Positions 9,918-18,899 of a stretch of 64,000 nt of DNA are shown here, piece by piece. The position numbers were made by a program, and so were the translations under genes. The stretch comes from Fibrella aestuarina BUZ 2 (lineage in GTDB: Bacteria; Bacteroidota; Bacteroidia; Cytophagales; Spirosomataceae): positions 2,202,813-2,266,812 of the forward strand of contig NC_020054.1 in NCBI RefSeq assembly GCF_000331105.1. The letters run 5' to 3'. Positions within the stretch are counted from its first letter, which is position 1. The number at the start of each line of letters is the position of its first letter. The notes beneath the pieces are model-generated. The model was not told the DNA's origin and ran no database searches. It was given only the letters and a program-made list of their open reading frames with translations.

Positions 9918-12596
9918 GTGAAAACTGCCGCCTCTGCCAAGCCCGTAAAACCTGCCAAAGAAACCCCGCTCAACAAGCAGTACAACATCATCAAGGCCAA
10001 GTATCCCGGTGCGTTGCTACTCTTTCGGGTCGGTGATTTTTACGAAACGTTTGGCGAAGATGCCGTGAAAGCCAGCAAGATTCTGGGGATCACGCTCACC
10101 AAACGCAACAACGGCGGTTCCAACGAAGAACTGGCCGGTTTTCCGCATCATTCGCTCGACACACACCTGCCCAAACTGGTGCGGGCGGGCGAGCGCGTCG
10201 CCATCTGCGATCAACTCGAAGACCCGGCTATGGCCAAGGGGATCGTGAAGCGCGGCGTTACGGAGCTGGTCACGCCGGGCGTATCGTTCAACGACAACGT
10301 GCTCGACACCCGCCGCAACAACTACCTCGCCGCCGTGCATTTTGGCAAGGGCAGTGCCGGGCAGGCCGACGACGCCTTTGGTGTGGCCTTCCTGGATATT
10401 TCGACGGGCGAATTTCTGGCCTCGCAGGGCAATGCCGCCTACATCGACAAACTGCTGCAAAGCTTTAACCCGGCCGAGGTGCTGTATTGCAAGCGCAACC
10501 GCTCGGAGTTTGGCGCCCTGTTTGGCGATAAGTTTCATACCTACACGCTCGAAGACTGGGCCTTTACCTACGACTTCGCCTACAATTACCTGAAGCAGCA
10601 TTTTCAGACCACGTCGCTCAAAGGGTTTGGCATCGAAGGGCTGCCCGACGGCATCGTGGCGGCGGGCGTAATTCTGCACTACCTCAACGAAACCGAACAC
10701 AAGGACCTTCAGCACATTCAGCGGGTCACGCGCCTGGAAGAAGACCGTTACGTCTGGCTCGATCGGTTCACGATCCGCAACCTTGAGCTGGTCTCGTCGC
10801 AGCAGGAGGGTGGGGTGCCGCTGATTCAGATTCTCGACCAGACCGTCACGCCGATGGGCGCGCGCCTGCTGCGCAAATGGCTCATGCTGCCGCTGAAAGA
10901 TCGCGCCCTCATCGACGAACGGCTCAATCTGGTGTCGCTGCTCCACGACGACCCCGACCTGCTTGAGGCCATGCTGACGCATCTGAAGCAGATTGGCGAT
11001 CTGGAACGGCTGGTATCGAAAGTGGCGGTGCGGCGCATCAGCCCTCGCGAGATGGTGCAGCTGAAACGGTCGCTGCAACACGTGCTGCCGATTAAGGAAA
11101 TGCTCATTACGGCGCTCAATCAGCCTGCCGATGCGCCTTCCCGGGAGGCCGTATCCCTAAAAAAATACGCCGATCAACTCAACCCGCTCTCGTTTCTGCT
11201 CGACCGCATCGAGGCCGAATTGCGCGACGACGCGCCGGTGCTGTCCACGCAGGGCAACATGATTCAGACGGGCGTTAACCCTGACCTCGACGAGTTGCAT
11301 AAGCTGGCCTATTCGGGCAAGGAGTACCTGGCCAAGTTGCAGGATCGGGAAATCGAGCGCACGGGCATCAGCTCGCTCAAGATTTCGTACAATAAGGTGT
11401 TTGGCTATTACCTCGAGGTCACCAACGCCCACAAAAACCGTGTCCCCGACGACTGGATTCGGAAGCAGACGCTGGTGAATGCCGAACGCTACATTACGCC
11501 CGAGCTGAAGGAATACGAAGACAAGATTCTGACGGCCGAAGAACAGATTTTCAGCATCGAATCGCGGATGTTTGGTGAATTGGTCACCGCGACGAGCGAA
11601 TACGTGGCGACCATTCAGCAGAATGCCCGCGTGATTTCGGTACTCGACGTGCTGTCGTCGTTTGCCAAAGTAGCCGTGAAGAACCGATACGTTCGGCCGC
11701 TGCTCAATGATGGAAAAGCCCTGTCGATCAAAGACGGTCGCCACGCCGTGATCGAGCAGCAACTGCCCCCTGGCGAACCCTACGTACCCAACGACGTGTA
11801 CCTCGACGACGAAACGCAGCAGATCATCGTGATTACCGGACCCAACATGGCGGGTAAATCGGCCCTGTTGCGGCAGGTGGCGCTGATTGTGCTGATGGCG
11901 CAGGCCGGTAGCTTCGTGCCCGCCGCCTCGGCCGAATTGGGGATCGTCGATAAAATTTTTACGCGGGTGGGTGCGTCGGATAACCTCTCGCGGGGCGAAA
12001 GCACGTTCATGGTCGAAATGACCGAAACCGCCAGTATCCTCAACAACCTAAGCGAGCGTAGTCTGGTGCTGATGGACGAGATCGGGCGGGGCACCAGCAC
12101 CTACGACGGCGTTTCCATCGCCTGGGCCATTACCGAATACCTGCACAGTACCGATTGTCGGCCCAAAACGCTGTTTGCCACCCACTACCACGAACTGAAC
12201 GAACTCGCCGCCGATTTACCCCGCATCCGCAACTTCAACGTAGCGGTGAAAGAAGTAGGCAACAAGGTCATTTTCCTGCGAAAGCTGCGCGAGGGTGGCT
12301 CCGAGCACTCCTTCGGTATTCACGTAGCGCAGATGGCCGGTATGCCCGGCAGCGTGGTGAAACGGGCCGCCGTGATTCTGAAGCAACTGGAGGCGTCGCA
12401 TCAGCGTGAAGACAACAAAGAAGCGATCCGCGAAGCGAGCCAGCCTACCGAACGCGAACTGGCGTTGCGCATCATCGAAGCCGGCGACCCCAAGTCGGAG
12501 GCCATTAAAGACAAACTCCGCACGATCGACGTCAACCGCCTCACGCCCATCGAGGCGCTGCTGAAACTGAACGAGTTGCTGAACCTGCTGGCGTAA
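9918..12596 (+). CDS. mutS: DNA mismatch repair protein MutS
   Basis: 892 residues, normal for MutS1. The N-terminal mismatch-recognition domain holds the Phe-X-Glu motif in DFYETF (about 40-45). The lever and clamp domains occupy the middle. The ATPase domain has Walker A GPNMAGKS (about 640-647), Walker B LVLMDEIGRGTS and the ATHYHEL motif. It binds mispaired bases and recruits MutL. The start is a GTG; the preceding Lys/Ala/Pro-rich 15 residues are a short extension before the conserved LNKQY segment. No mutL is nearby. Large antisense ORFs inside it are shadows. Confidence 0.98.
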   Translation: MKTAASAKPVKPAKETPLNKQYNIIKAKYPGALLLFRVGDFYETFGEDAVKASKILGITLTKRNNGGSNEELAGFPHHSLDTHLPKLVRAGERVAICDQLEDPAMAKGIVKRGVTELVTPGVSFNDNVLDTRRNNYLAAVHFGKGSAGQADDAFGVAFLDISTGEFLASQGNAAYIDKLLQSFNPAEVLYCKRNRSEFGALFGDKFHTYTLEDWAFTYDFAYNYLKQHFQTTSLKGFGIEGLPDGIVAAGVILHYLNETEHKDLQHIQRVTRLEEDRYVWLDRFTIRNLELVSSQQEGGVPLIQILDQTVTPMGARLLRKWLMLPLKDRALIDERLNLVSLLHDDPDLLEAMLTHLKQIGDLERLVSKVAVRRISPREMVQLKRSLQHVLPIKEMLITALNQPADAPSREAVSLKKYADQLNPLSFLLDRIEAELRDDAPVLSTQGNMIQTGVNPDLDELHKLAYSGKEYLAKLQDREIERTGISSLKISYNKVFGYYLEVTNAHKNRVPDDWIRKQTLVNAERYITPELKEYEDKILTAEEQIFSIESRMFGELVTATSEYVATIQQNARVISVLDVLSSFAKVAVKNRYVRPLLNDGKALSIKDGRHAVIEQQLPPGEPYVPNDVYLDDETQQIIVITGPNMAGKSALLRQVALIVLMAQAGSFVPAASAELGIVDKIFTRVGASDNLSRGESTFMVEMTETASILNNLSERSLVLMDEIGRGTSTYDGVSIAWAITEYLHSTDCRPKTLFATHYHELNELAADLPRIRNFNVAVKEVGNKVIFLRKLREGGSEHSFGIHVAQMAGMPGSVVKRAAVILKQLEASHQREDNKEAIREASQPTERELALRIIEAGDPKSEAIKDKLRTIDVNRLTPIEALLKLNELLNLLA

Positions 12597-12716
12597 ACAA
12601 CTTGCCGTTATGCTAAGTTGATTATAGGCAATGTTAAGTCGGTGGTTAAACCCTTGGCTTAACAGTCTGTCAAACCGACAAACAATCGCGTTTGACCGCG
12701 TATAAACAACATAGCC

Positions 12717-13271
12717 ATGAAAACGAATCAACGTTTTGTCGCTTTTGCCCTGTTAGCGGCCTTTATGACCAGTTCATTTGCCAACGCACAGGAAAAACAG
12801 AGCCTATTCAAGCGTAAGTGGAATCCCGAAGCGAAAGGCACGGCCATTGGGGCTGGTGTCGGTGGGGTTGCCGGCGCCATTATTCATAAACGAGACCGTA
12901 AGGTAGGGGCCGGTGTAGGCCTCGCCGTTGGAGCCGCCGCCGGCTATGGCGTAGGTAAAATTATTAGCAACAAACAGAAACGCGCCGCCGAAGCCGCCCG
13001 TGCTGCCGAGCAGCGCGAATACGCCGCCCGCACGGCACCGGCTCGTCAGGTAAGCACTGGCGCGAGTTCGCGTTCGGTCGCTCGTAAGGCGGCCACGGTA
13101 CCGGCTGCTGTTGCTGCGCCGGTCGCGTCGCAGCAGGCACTGGCCGAAGCCGAAATGACCCCCGCCGAAATGACGGCCAGCCTGACCCGCAACGGGTACT
13201 TGCTCAACACGTCGTTTGGCGAGCCCAATACGGCTTATCCGGAGTCGGAATACCGTCGCAAAAGCTGGTAA
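12717..13271 (+). CDS. Exported glycine-zipper protein
   Basis: 184 residues. A signal peptide (about 1-24, ending SFANAQ) precedes a glycine-zipper stretch (about 40-85) with GXXXG-type spacing: GTAIGAGVGGVAGAI then GAGVGLAVGAAAGYGVG. Such hairpins insert into or associate with the outer membrane. The rest is Ala/Arg-rich and probably disordered, with a short C-terminal conserved-looking tail. Function unknown; a stress or envelope-associated role is typical of YMGG-like proteins. Confidence 0.75.
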   Translation: MKTNQRFVAFALLAAFMTSSFANAQEKQSLFKRKWNPEAKGTAIGAGVGGVAGAIIHKRDRKVGAGVGLAVGAAAGYGVGKIISNKQKRAAEAARAAEQREYAARTAPARQVSTGASSRSVARKAATVPAAVAAPVASQQALAEAEMTPAEMTASLTRNGYLLNTSFGEPNTAYPESEYRRKSW

Positions 13272-13291
13272 TTGACCGGCCATAGTATTCT

Positions 13292-13317
13292 CCCGCAAGA
13301 CCTGCGTGTCTTGCGGG
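13292..13317 (+). terminator. Intrinsic terminator
   Basis: Perfect 10-bp stem CCCGCAAGAC/GTCTTGCGGG with a 6-nt loop, 20 bp after the glycine-zipper gene. The T-run is weak (CTATTT). Confidence 0.65.
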
Positions 13318-13347
13318 CTATTTCCATCACCAATTCAACACACAGTT

Positions 13348-13800
13348 ATGAAAACGATCATCCCCATGCTGGCCCTTGTGGCCACCCTTGCTTCTTGTGC
13401 CAAATCGGGCGAGCCCGCCAACGTGCAGGCACTTAACCAGCAGTTTGTACAAGCCTGGAACAGCAAAGAGACCGATAAAATTATTGGTATGCTCGACGAC
13501 AACGTCCAGTTTGCGCAGGGCGAGACCCGTTTCTCGGGCAAATCGGAAGTGGGTGAAAAGTGGGTTCGGGCCACTATCAACACCATTAGCGACCTGCGCC
13601 TGAGCCCCCGCAGCAGCGTGGCCGACACGCAAATTGCCTATGAAGCCGGTACGTTCACGGTCGAGGTGTTACCCGAGGTCGCTGGTGAACCCCGTGGGAT
13701 CGGTGAAGGCAACGTGATGTTGCTCTGGAAAAAAGCCGCCGACGAAAGCTGGAAACTCAGCTACGCCCAACTGGAAGACCTTCCGGTGCGCGTGAAATAA
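13348..13800 (+). CDS. Lipoprotein with NTF2/SnoaL-like fold
   Basis: 150 residues from the ATG at 13348; an earlier in-frame start lies inside the upstream terminator and is rejected. A lipoprotein signal with lipobox LASC (Cys about 17) indicates membrane anchoring. The body (NQQFVQAWNSKETDKIIGMLDDNVQF ... ) has the helix-helix-strand start and DESWKLSYAQLED end typical of DUF4440/SnoaL-like proteins of the NTF2 superfamily. These are small ligand-binding or enzymatic domains; no catalytic residue can be named. Confidence 0.7.
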   Translation: MKTIIPMLALVATLASCAKSGEPANVQALNQQFVQAWNSKETDKIIGMLDDNVQFAQGETRFSGKSEVGEKWVRATINTISDLRLSPRSSVADTQIAYEAGTFTVEVLPEVAGEPRGIGEGNVMLLWKKAADESWKLSYAQLEDLPVRVK

Positions 13801-13819
13801 ATTAGAGTACCATTCAATC

Positions 13820-13871
13820 AATGGCCCAGATTCAACGTAAAAGGCATCAGCGACGTTGAATCTGGGCCATT
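13820..13871. terminator. Long-stem bidirectional terminator
   Basis: A perfect 19-bp inverted repeat (13820-13838 and 13853-13871, core GGCCCAGATTCAACG) with a 14-nt loop lies between two convergent genes. Stem length is well above what termination needs; flanking T-runs are short. Confidence 0.75.
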
Positions 13872-13885
13872 AGACGTTTAATGCA

Positions 13886-14701
13886 TCAGGCCGCGCGCAA
13901 GCCAGTCCAGTTGCTTCCGAAACGGAAGGTGGTGAGCGGCAGGGGCGTGAAGAACGACGAATAGTCGTCGGGGCGGGAGAGCAACTCTTTATAGAGTAAT
14001 ACCCGGAACAGGTAATAACGCGTTTCCCGGGGAAGCTTCATCTGGTAATAGTCGCAGTGAGCCTGTTTTTGCAACTGCCGTTTCACGTACCCGGGCCCGA
14101 CATTGTAGGCGGCGGCGACCAGCGACCACGAGCCAAACAAATCATACAGTTTACGGAGGTACTTACAGGCGGCGATGGTCGCCTTTTTTGGGTTGAAGCG
14201 TTCGTCGGTGCGGCCGCCCACCCGCAGGCCGAGCTCGCGCGCCGTACCGGGCATCAGTTGCCAATACCCACCAGCGCCTTTAGACGAAACGGCCCGCGCT
14301 TTCAAACCACTTTCGGCCAGCGGGATGTATCGGAAATCGGGCGGAATGTCGTAGGCCTTCAGCGTGGAATCGATCAGCGGAAAAAACGCATCAGCTCGCT
14401 CGCGCAAGTCGCCGAGGCTAGCCGTTTGGGGCCGGAACAGCGTGAGAACGTGTTTCCAGCGCGATAACACGTCGGCGTCGTCGAGCGGCATGGTTTCGCC
14501 GCAAAAATTCACGTCTAAAAGCGGAAACTCAACGTCGTTGGGGACTGTGGTCAACAGGACCGGTTGCAAAGCAGAAAGCCGTTCGGGCTGTTCGTTCTGA
14601 ATCTTTTTCGGTGCCAGAGGGGCGTGGGTGATTTTCGTTGCCGCAATCGCTGCGGGGCGAATCATGGCCATCAACAGAGAGAAGCCAACTCGTTTAATCA
14701 A
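13886..14701 (-). CDS. Lytic transglycosylase (SLT domain)
   Basis: 271 residues. An N-terminal hydrophobic stretch suggests export. The catalytic domain (about 110-235) contains the Glu in PLAESGL, then the SSKGAGGYWQLMPGTARELGL block and SLVAAAYNVGPG, which are the SLT signature motifs. It cleaves the MurNAc-GlcNAc bond of peptidoglycan with 1,6-anhydro product. No LysM domain is present. It is a single-gene unit. Confidence 0.9.
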   Translation of the reverse strand: MIKRVGFSLLMAMIRPAAIAATKITHAPLAPKKIQNEQPERLSALQPVLLTTVPNDVEFPLLDVNFCGETMPLDDADVLSRWKHVLTLFRPQTASLGDLRERADAFFPLIDSTLKAYDIPPDFRYIPLAESGLKARAVSSKGAGGYWQLMPGTARELGLRVGGRTDERFNPKKATIAACKYLRKLYDLFGSWSLVAAAYNVGPGYVKRQLQKQAHCDYYQMKLPRETRYYLFRVLLYKELLSRPDDYSSFFTPLPLTTFRFGSNWTGLRAA

Positions 14702-14805
14702 AGCATGTCAAACTTGGTGATAGAGGAATAACGCCTCATTCGCCCTGATTAGTGCGCTGATAATCAATTGACTGCTCTGTACGGAGCAGCGATCCGTACG
14801 AAAAA

Positions 14806-14842
14806 AGCCGCCAAAACGGCCCGTAAAGGCTGTCTGGCGGCT
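14806..14842 (-). terminator. Intrinsic terminator
   Basis: Stem AGCCGCCA/TGGCGGCT with an interior partial stem, followed on the minus strand by six Ts. It lies 24 bp past the LolA-like gene's stop. Confidence 0.85.
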
Positions 14843-14865
14843 TTTTCGCCTATTGTTAAAAAATC

Positions 14866-15585
14866 TTATTGTTTCGGCTTTTCGAAGATCGATTCGTCGA
14901 CGCTGGGGTTGGCTTCGAAGGCCGTCAGCTTCACGGTCGCGGCCTGCCCCATGGCTTCCGTCTTGGCCCGGTAGGGGAGGGTCAGCGCGCCGGCTTTCCG
15001 ATAATCATCGTAGGCAATACTGGCGTCGATGGTCTGCCCCATTGCGCTCACTTTGCCTTTCCGGCCGGTGATCAGGTACGTTGTCGGGTCAATATACACC
15101 GTCGCCGGCTGCCCCTGCACCGTGGTCGTCAGGGCATATACCGATTGCCCGTCGACGGTTTCTTTGCCTTTAAGGTCAATCTTCTCGCCTTTGGCCGAGG
15201 CCGTCGCCAGCTCCAGGCCGGGCAGCATCATATTGTCGGTAACTATCTTTAGCTGCGCCGCCGGAATGTCTCTGGGCGCATCGGAGCCCTGCTTGACCCA
15301 GCCCGTTTCGCCCTTGGTCACGACCGTGATGTCGTTGCCCATCATGTTCATGTTGATGCGGGCTGCTTTGTCGAAAATAACCGTGGCCGTGGCATCGATG
15401 GTTTGGCCGGGCGCGATGGTCGACTGCGTATACTTGGCTGATTTAAACGCCTTAAGTGCATCCTGGCCACCCAGGGCCGCAATGTGTTTGCTTACGATTT
15501 CGCTTACTGTCTGGGCATACGTACCCACCGACAGCAGTACCGACCCTGTCAGAACAGCAGCCAGTGTGAACAAGTGTTTCTTCAT
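14866..15585 (-). CDS. Exported LolA-like outer-membrane lipoprotein-sorting family protein
   Basis: 240 residues from the ATG at 15585 (MKKHLFTLAAVL), the start that gives a clean signal peptide ending TYAQ; the longer frame starting at 15690 would run into the SPFH gene. The mature part starts with SEIVSKHIAALGGQDALKAFKS, the common N-terminal helix of this family, then a beta-barrel half with strands such as VYALTTTVQGQPATVYIDPTTYLI. Proteins of this fold bind lipid-like ligands in the periplasm. It is not the canonical LolA by clear motif; role inferred from fold only. Confidence 0.7.
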   Translation of the reverse strand: MKKHLFTLAAVLTGSVLLSVGTYAQTVSEIVSKHIAALGGQDALKAFKSAKYTQSTIAPGQTIDATATVIFDKAARINMNMMGNDITVVTKGETGWVKQGSDAPRDIPAAQLKIVTDNMMLPGLELATASAKGEKIDLKGKETVDGQSVYALTTTVQGQPATVYIDPTTYLITGRKGKVSAMGQTIDASIAYDDYRKAGALTLPYRAKTEAMGQAATVKLTAFEANPSVDESIFEKPKQ

Positions 15586-15670
15586 GAAATTGGTTGGTTG
15601 GACGGCGGCGGTTGGCAAAGAGGCCATCCACAGCCGACGTCCAATAAGTAACGTTGGGTATTCTATGAAA

Positions 15671-16579
15671 TTACTCGACTTTGCGCACAACCGTCATCGC
15701 CGAGGCCACAATGCTCGACAGGTCGCCGAAGTTGGCGGGTAAAATGAGGGTGTTGGTGGCCTTGGCCAGGTTACCAAACTGCGCCACCGCCTGCTCGGCC
15801 ACGCGCAGTTGAACGGCGCTGGCACCGCCTTCCGTCTGAATGGCCAGCGCGATTTTCTGGATACTTTCGGCCGTAGCGTCGGCAACCGATTTGATGGCCT
15901 CAGCCTGCCCGGCGGCTTCGTTGATCTGCCGCAACCGCACACCTTCCGACTCCAGCACCACTTTCTGCTTCTGGCCCTCGGCCACGTTGATCGCCGATTG
16001 CTTTTGCCCTTCCGATTCCAGAATGACGGCCCGCTTTTCGCGTTCGGCCTGCATCTGTTTCTCCATCGCATTGAGCACCGTCTGGGGCGGGGTGATGTTC
16101 TTGATCTCGTAGCGCAGCACCTTTACGCCCCAGCCAATGGCGGCTTCATCGATGGAGGCCACCACGGCCTGATTGATGGTCGTGCGTTCCTCAAACGTCT
16201 TATCGAGTTCAATTTTGCCCATCTCGCTCCGCATGGTTGTCTGCGACAGCTGGCTCACGGCAAACCGGTAATCGCTGATGCCATACGAGGCTTTCTGCGG
16301 GTCGATGATCTGGATAAAAATGACGCCATCGACACGTACCTGCACGTTGTCGCGGGTGATACAAATCTGCTCAGGAATGTCGAGGGCGGTCTCTTTCAGG
16401 CTGTGCTTGTAGGCTACCCGATCCACGAACGGAATGATAAAATTGACGCCCGGCTGCAAAACGGCAAAGAATTTACCGAGCCGTTCGACCACGTAGGCAT
16501 TTTGCTGCGGTACTACTTTAACCGTCGAAAACACAACGACAAGCGCCAGTACGACGAGGGTAACAAAAAAGTAGCTCAT
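15671..16579 (-). CDS. SPFH/stomatin-like membrane protein
   Basis: 302 residues. A single N-terminal membrane helix (about 2-20) is followed by the SPFH domain (PQQNAYVVERLGKFFAVLQPGVNFIIPFVDRV). A long Ala/Glu coiled coil follows (about 175-260, EKRAVILESEGQKQ repeats), then a short hydrophobic C-terminus. These proteins oligomerise into membrane microdomain scaffolds and often modulate proteases or channels. No NfeD partner gene is adjacent. The coiled coil contains the repeated word SEGQKQ, typical of the family. Confidence 0.92.
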   Translation of the reverse strand: MSYFFVTLVVLALVVVFSTVKVVPQQNAYVVERLGKFFAVLQPGVNFIIPFVDRVAYKHSLKETALDIPEQICITRDNVQVRVDGVIFIQIIDPQKASYGISDYRFAVSQLSQTTMRSEMGKIELDKTFEERTTINQAVVASIDEAAIGWGVKVLRYEIKNITPPQTVLNAMEKQMQAEREKRAVILESEGQKQSAINVAEGQKQKVVLESEGVRLRQINEAAGQAEAIKSVADATAESIQKIALAIQTEGGASAVQLRVAEQAVAQFGNLAKATNTLILPANFGDLSSIVASAMTVVRKVE

Positions 16580-16695
16580 AGAAAGTTGTTTGTTTAGGTT
16601 GACACCACAAACATCAGTCGGCTAGCCTGCCCGCCCAAGATAAACCGGATAAGATGCCGCCCGGATTAACTAACGGTTGGCGGGGCGGAAGAATG

Positions 16696-16727
16696 GGGTA
16701 ACGTACCTGAGCTTGGGTACGTTGCCC
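16696..16727. repeat. Inverted repeat built from GGTACGTT words
   Basis: Arms 16696-16707 and 16716-16727 are complementary over 12 bp with one wobble. Each arm contains AACGTACC or its complement, the word that is over-represented across the window. It lies between the SPFH gene and the NDT/TIR-like gene. Confidence 0.6.
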
Positions 16728-16751
16728 GACTAGTCGGCGCGACAAACGCCG

Positions 16752-17552
16752 TCAACTAAACACCGTCTTCAGCTTCTTTTCCAGATCGGTTTCCAGCTTG
16801 AGCAACCCTTCCTGATTGGGCAGGTACGTCAACGCGCGGTGGTGGCGCAGATCGAACGGAATATCAGACACCGACTGCGTAATCGGAATCACGATTTTAC
16901 CCAGCGTGTGGGCCACGCCGGTTTCATAGAATACGTTGGGGTTCCGGTCGGTAAAGTCGGTAATGACGGCGTGCGAGGTGAAAATCAGGTCAAATACGTC
17001 CTGAATCAGAATGCTGTTCTCCCAGATATCGTCGGCGCGTTTGCACACGATTCGGAGCCGGTCGCACACGTTACGAATGGCCTGATACGTACCCGAGAAG
17101 CGCCCCTCAAACGGCATCATCACCGACAACACGTTGGCCTCGACGGGTTTGTCGGGGATCTGAAACACGTCGGGCACAAACCGGATGACCCGCTCGGGTA
17201 TAGAGCGGCGGTGCGTGGAAACAAAATCCGTGACAACCTCGCGGGCTACCAGTTCGGCTTGCCGGATCGTGGGATGGACGGCCCGGGCTTTGCGGTCGGC
17301 CACGTATTCGTCGAGGGTGTCGAGGTGCTGCGGGTTCAGACTGATGAGTTTGAGCAGTACCTGTAGGCTGTTGCCGTCGTAGTCGTCATCGTCGAAATCG
17401 AGGCTACGCAGTAAACGCGGGTGATCTTCGATCAGATCAAGGGTGTCGGTGAGGTAGGCCAGTCTATACCAATCCATTTTGGTAAACTGCTCACGGACGA
17501 AATCGTGCAGGGCAAACAGGCGCTGCGTTTGTAGTTTCGTAGGTACAAACAT
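16752..17552 (-). CDS. Two-domain protein with NDT/TIR-like C-terminal domain, candidate conflict effector
   Basis: 266 residues. The C-terminal half (about 140-260) has the pattern SVMMPFEG, then KRADDIW, then ITDFTDRNPNVFYETGVAHTLGK, then PITQ. This matches the nucleoside 2-deoxyribosyltransferase-like/TIR-like Rossmannoid family in which the Glu of YETG is the likely catalytic residue and N-glycosidic bonds are the expected target. The N-terminal half (about 1-120) is all-helical, acidic in its middle (DFDDDDYDGNS), and looks like a small adaptor or death-like/effector-associated domain. I could not assign it to a named family. It is monocistronic. An immune or signalling role is inferred; a housekeeping nucleotide enzyme is the alternative. 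Confidence 0.55.
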   Translation of the reverse strand: MFVPTKLQTQRLFALHDFVREQFTKMDWYRLAYLTDTLDLIEDHPRLLRSLDFDDDDYDGNSLQVLLKLISLNPQHLDTLDEYVADRKARAVHPTIRQAELVAREVVTDFVSTHRRSIPERVIRFVPDVFQIPDKPVEANVLSVMMPFEGRFSGTYQAIRNVCDRLRIVCKRADDIWENSILIQDVFDLIFTSHAVITDFTDRNPNVFYETGVAHTLGKIVIPITQSVSDIPFDLRHHRALTYLPNQEGLLKLETDLEKKLKTVFS

Positions 17553-17629
17553 ACTGGGCTGGGTAAAGCTTTATATTTTACGTTTGATATATTTTGCAAT
17601 TATATAATATAGTTGTGATATAATTAAAA

Positions 17630-17730
17630 AAGGTGTTTAAAGTTTAAGAGCCTACGACCAACGTTAATTGGCGCCTGGATAAGACGCATCAGTCAACGTT
17701 GGTCGTAGGCCCTTAAACTTTAAACACCTT
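17630..17730 (-). terminator. Very long hairpin after the acyl-CoA dehydrogenase gene
   Basis: Arms of 36 nt (17630-17665 and 17695-17730) match with one mismatch around a 29-nt loop. On the minus strand the hairpin is followed by six Ts, so it fits an intrinsic terminator starting 6 bp past the dehydrogenase stop. The stem is unusually long; a small mobile repeat or a structured RNA are alternatives. Confidence 0.7.
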
Positions 17731-17735
17731 GTGTT

Positions 17736-18899
17736 CTACAACTGCCTTGAAATCACAAGTTTCTGGATCTCGCTGGTGCCCTCACCGATGGTGCAGAGTT
17801 TGGCATCACGGTAGAATTTCTCGACGGGAAAATCTTTGATATACCCGTAACCGCCTAAAATCTGGACGGCTTCGTTGGCCACGCGTACGGCGGCTTCTGA
17901 GGCAAACAATTTGGCCATTGCCGACACTTTCGTGACCGACTGATGGTTGTTTTTCAACTCAGATGCCTGCTCGATTAAGAGGCGGCTTGCCTCAATATCG
18001 GTGGCCATATCGGCCAGTTTAAATGAGATCGCCTGATAATTGAAAATAGGCTGGCCAAACTGCTGCCGTTCGCGGGCATAGGCCAACGCCGCTTCGTAGG
18101 CGCCCTGCGCAATACCGAGGCTCAGCGCAGCAATGGAAATACGGCCACCATCCAGAATTTTCAGCGACTGCACAAACCCTTCGCCCACTTCGCCCAACCG
18201 TTGGCTGTCGGAAATCCGGCAGTCTTCGAAGATCATCTCGGCGGTTTCAGAAGCGCGCATGCCCAGCTTGTTTTCTTTTTTGCCGCCTCGGAAACCTGGC
18301 GTGCCGCGTTCAACCACGAAGGCCGTGGCATTGCGGGGCGTGTTGGGCTCACCGGTGCGGGCAATCACAACGGCTACGTCGCCCGACCGGCCGTGTGTAA
18401 TGAAGTTTTTGGCCCCGTTGAGCAGCCAATCGCCATTATCGAGCCGGACGGCGCGGGTGCGCATGTTGCCAGCGTCGGAGCCGGTATTTGGCTCCGTCAG
18501 GCCCCAGGCGCCCAGGTGTTGGCCGGTGGCCAACTGAGGTAGGTACGTTGCCTTTTGCGCTTCGTTACCAAACATCAGAATGTGGTTGGTACAGAGCGAA
18601 TTGTGAGCCGCCATTGAGAGCCCAACGGCGCCGTCGACTTTCGAGAGCTCGACAATGGCCGCCACATATTCGTGGTAACCGAGCCCCGCCCCGCCGTATT
18701 GCTCCGGCACGAGCATGCCCATCAGGCCCAGTTCGCCCAATTGATGGAACACATCAATGGGAAAATGCTGGCTTTCGTCCCATTCGCTCACGTGCGGGGC
18801 AATAGCGCGCTGGGCAAAATCACGGACCGATTCACGAATCAACTGAACAGTGTCGGATGAATCGGTGGCCAATTGGTTTTGATCAATTTCAGTGGTCAT
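17736..18899 (-). CDS. Acyl-CoA dehydrogenase
   Basis: 387 residues, standard for the family. The N-terminal helical domain is followed by the FAD/beta domain ([19 protein letters not shown], the acyl-CoA dehydrogenase signature 1). The C-terminal helical domain has [21 protein letters not shown] and [10 protein letters not shown]; the Glu of GEGTSE is at the position of the catalytic base in short-chain enzymes. It oxidises an acyl-CoA to the trans-2-enoyl-CoA, passing electrons to ETF. Chain-length preference is not resolvable. No other beta-oxidation gene is adjacent. Confidence 0.95.
   Translation of the reverse strand: MTTEIDQNQLATDSSDTVQLIRESVRDFAQRAIAPHVSEWDESQHFPIDVFHQLGELGLMGMLVPEQYGGAGLGYHEYVAAIVELSKVDGAVGLSMAAHNSLCTNHILMFGNEAQKATYLPQLATGQHLGAWGLTEPNTGSDAGNMRTRAVRLDNGDWLLNGAKNFITHGRSGDVAVVIARTGEPNTPRNATAFVVERGTPGFRGGKKENKLGMRASETAEMIFEDCRISDSQRLGEVGEGFVQSLKILDGGRISIAALSLGIAQGAYEAALAYARERQQFGQPIFNYQAISFKLADMATDIEASRLLIEQASELKNNHQSVTKVSAMAKLFASEAAVRVANEAVQILGGYGYIKDFPVEKFYRDAKLCTIGEGTSEIQKLVISRQL

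Noticed and set aside
10017..11081. 354-residue minus-strand ORF inside mutS
   Set aside because: It lies wholly antisense to a confident MutS and is His/Arg/Gln-rich, as expected of a shadow of a G+C-rich gene.
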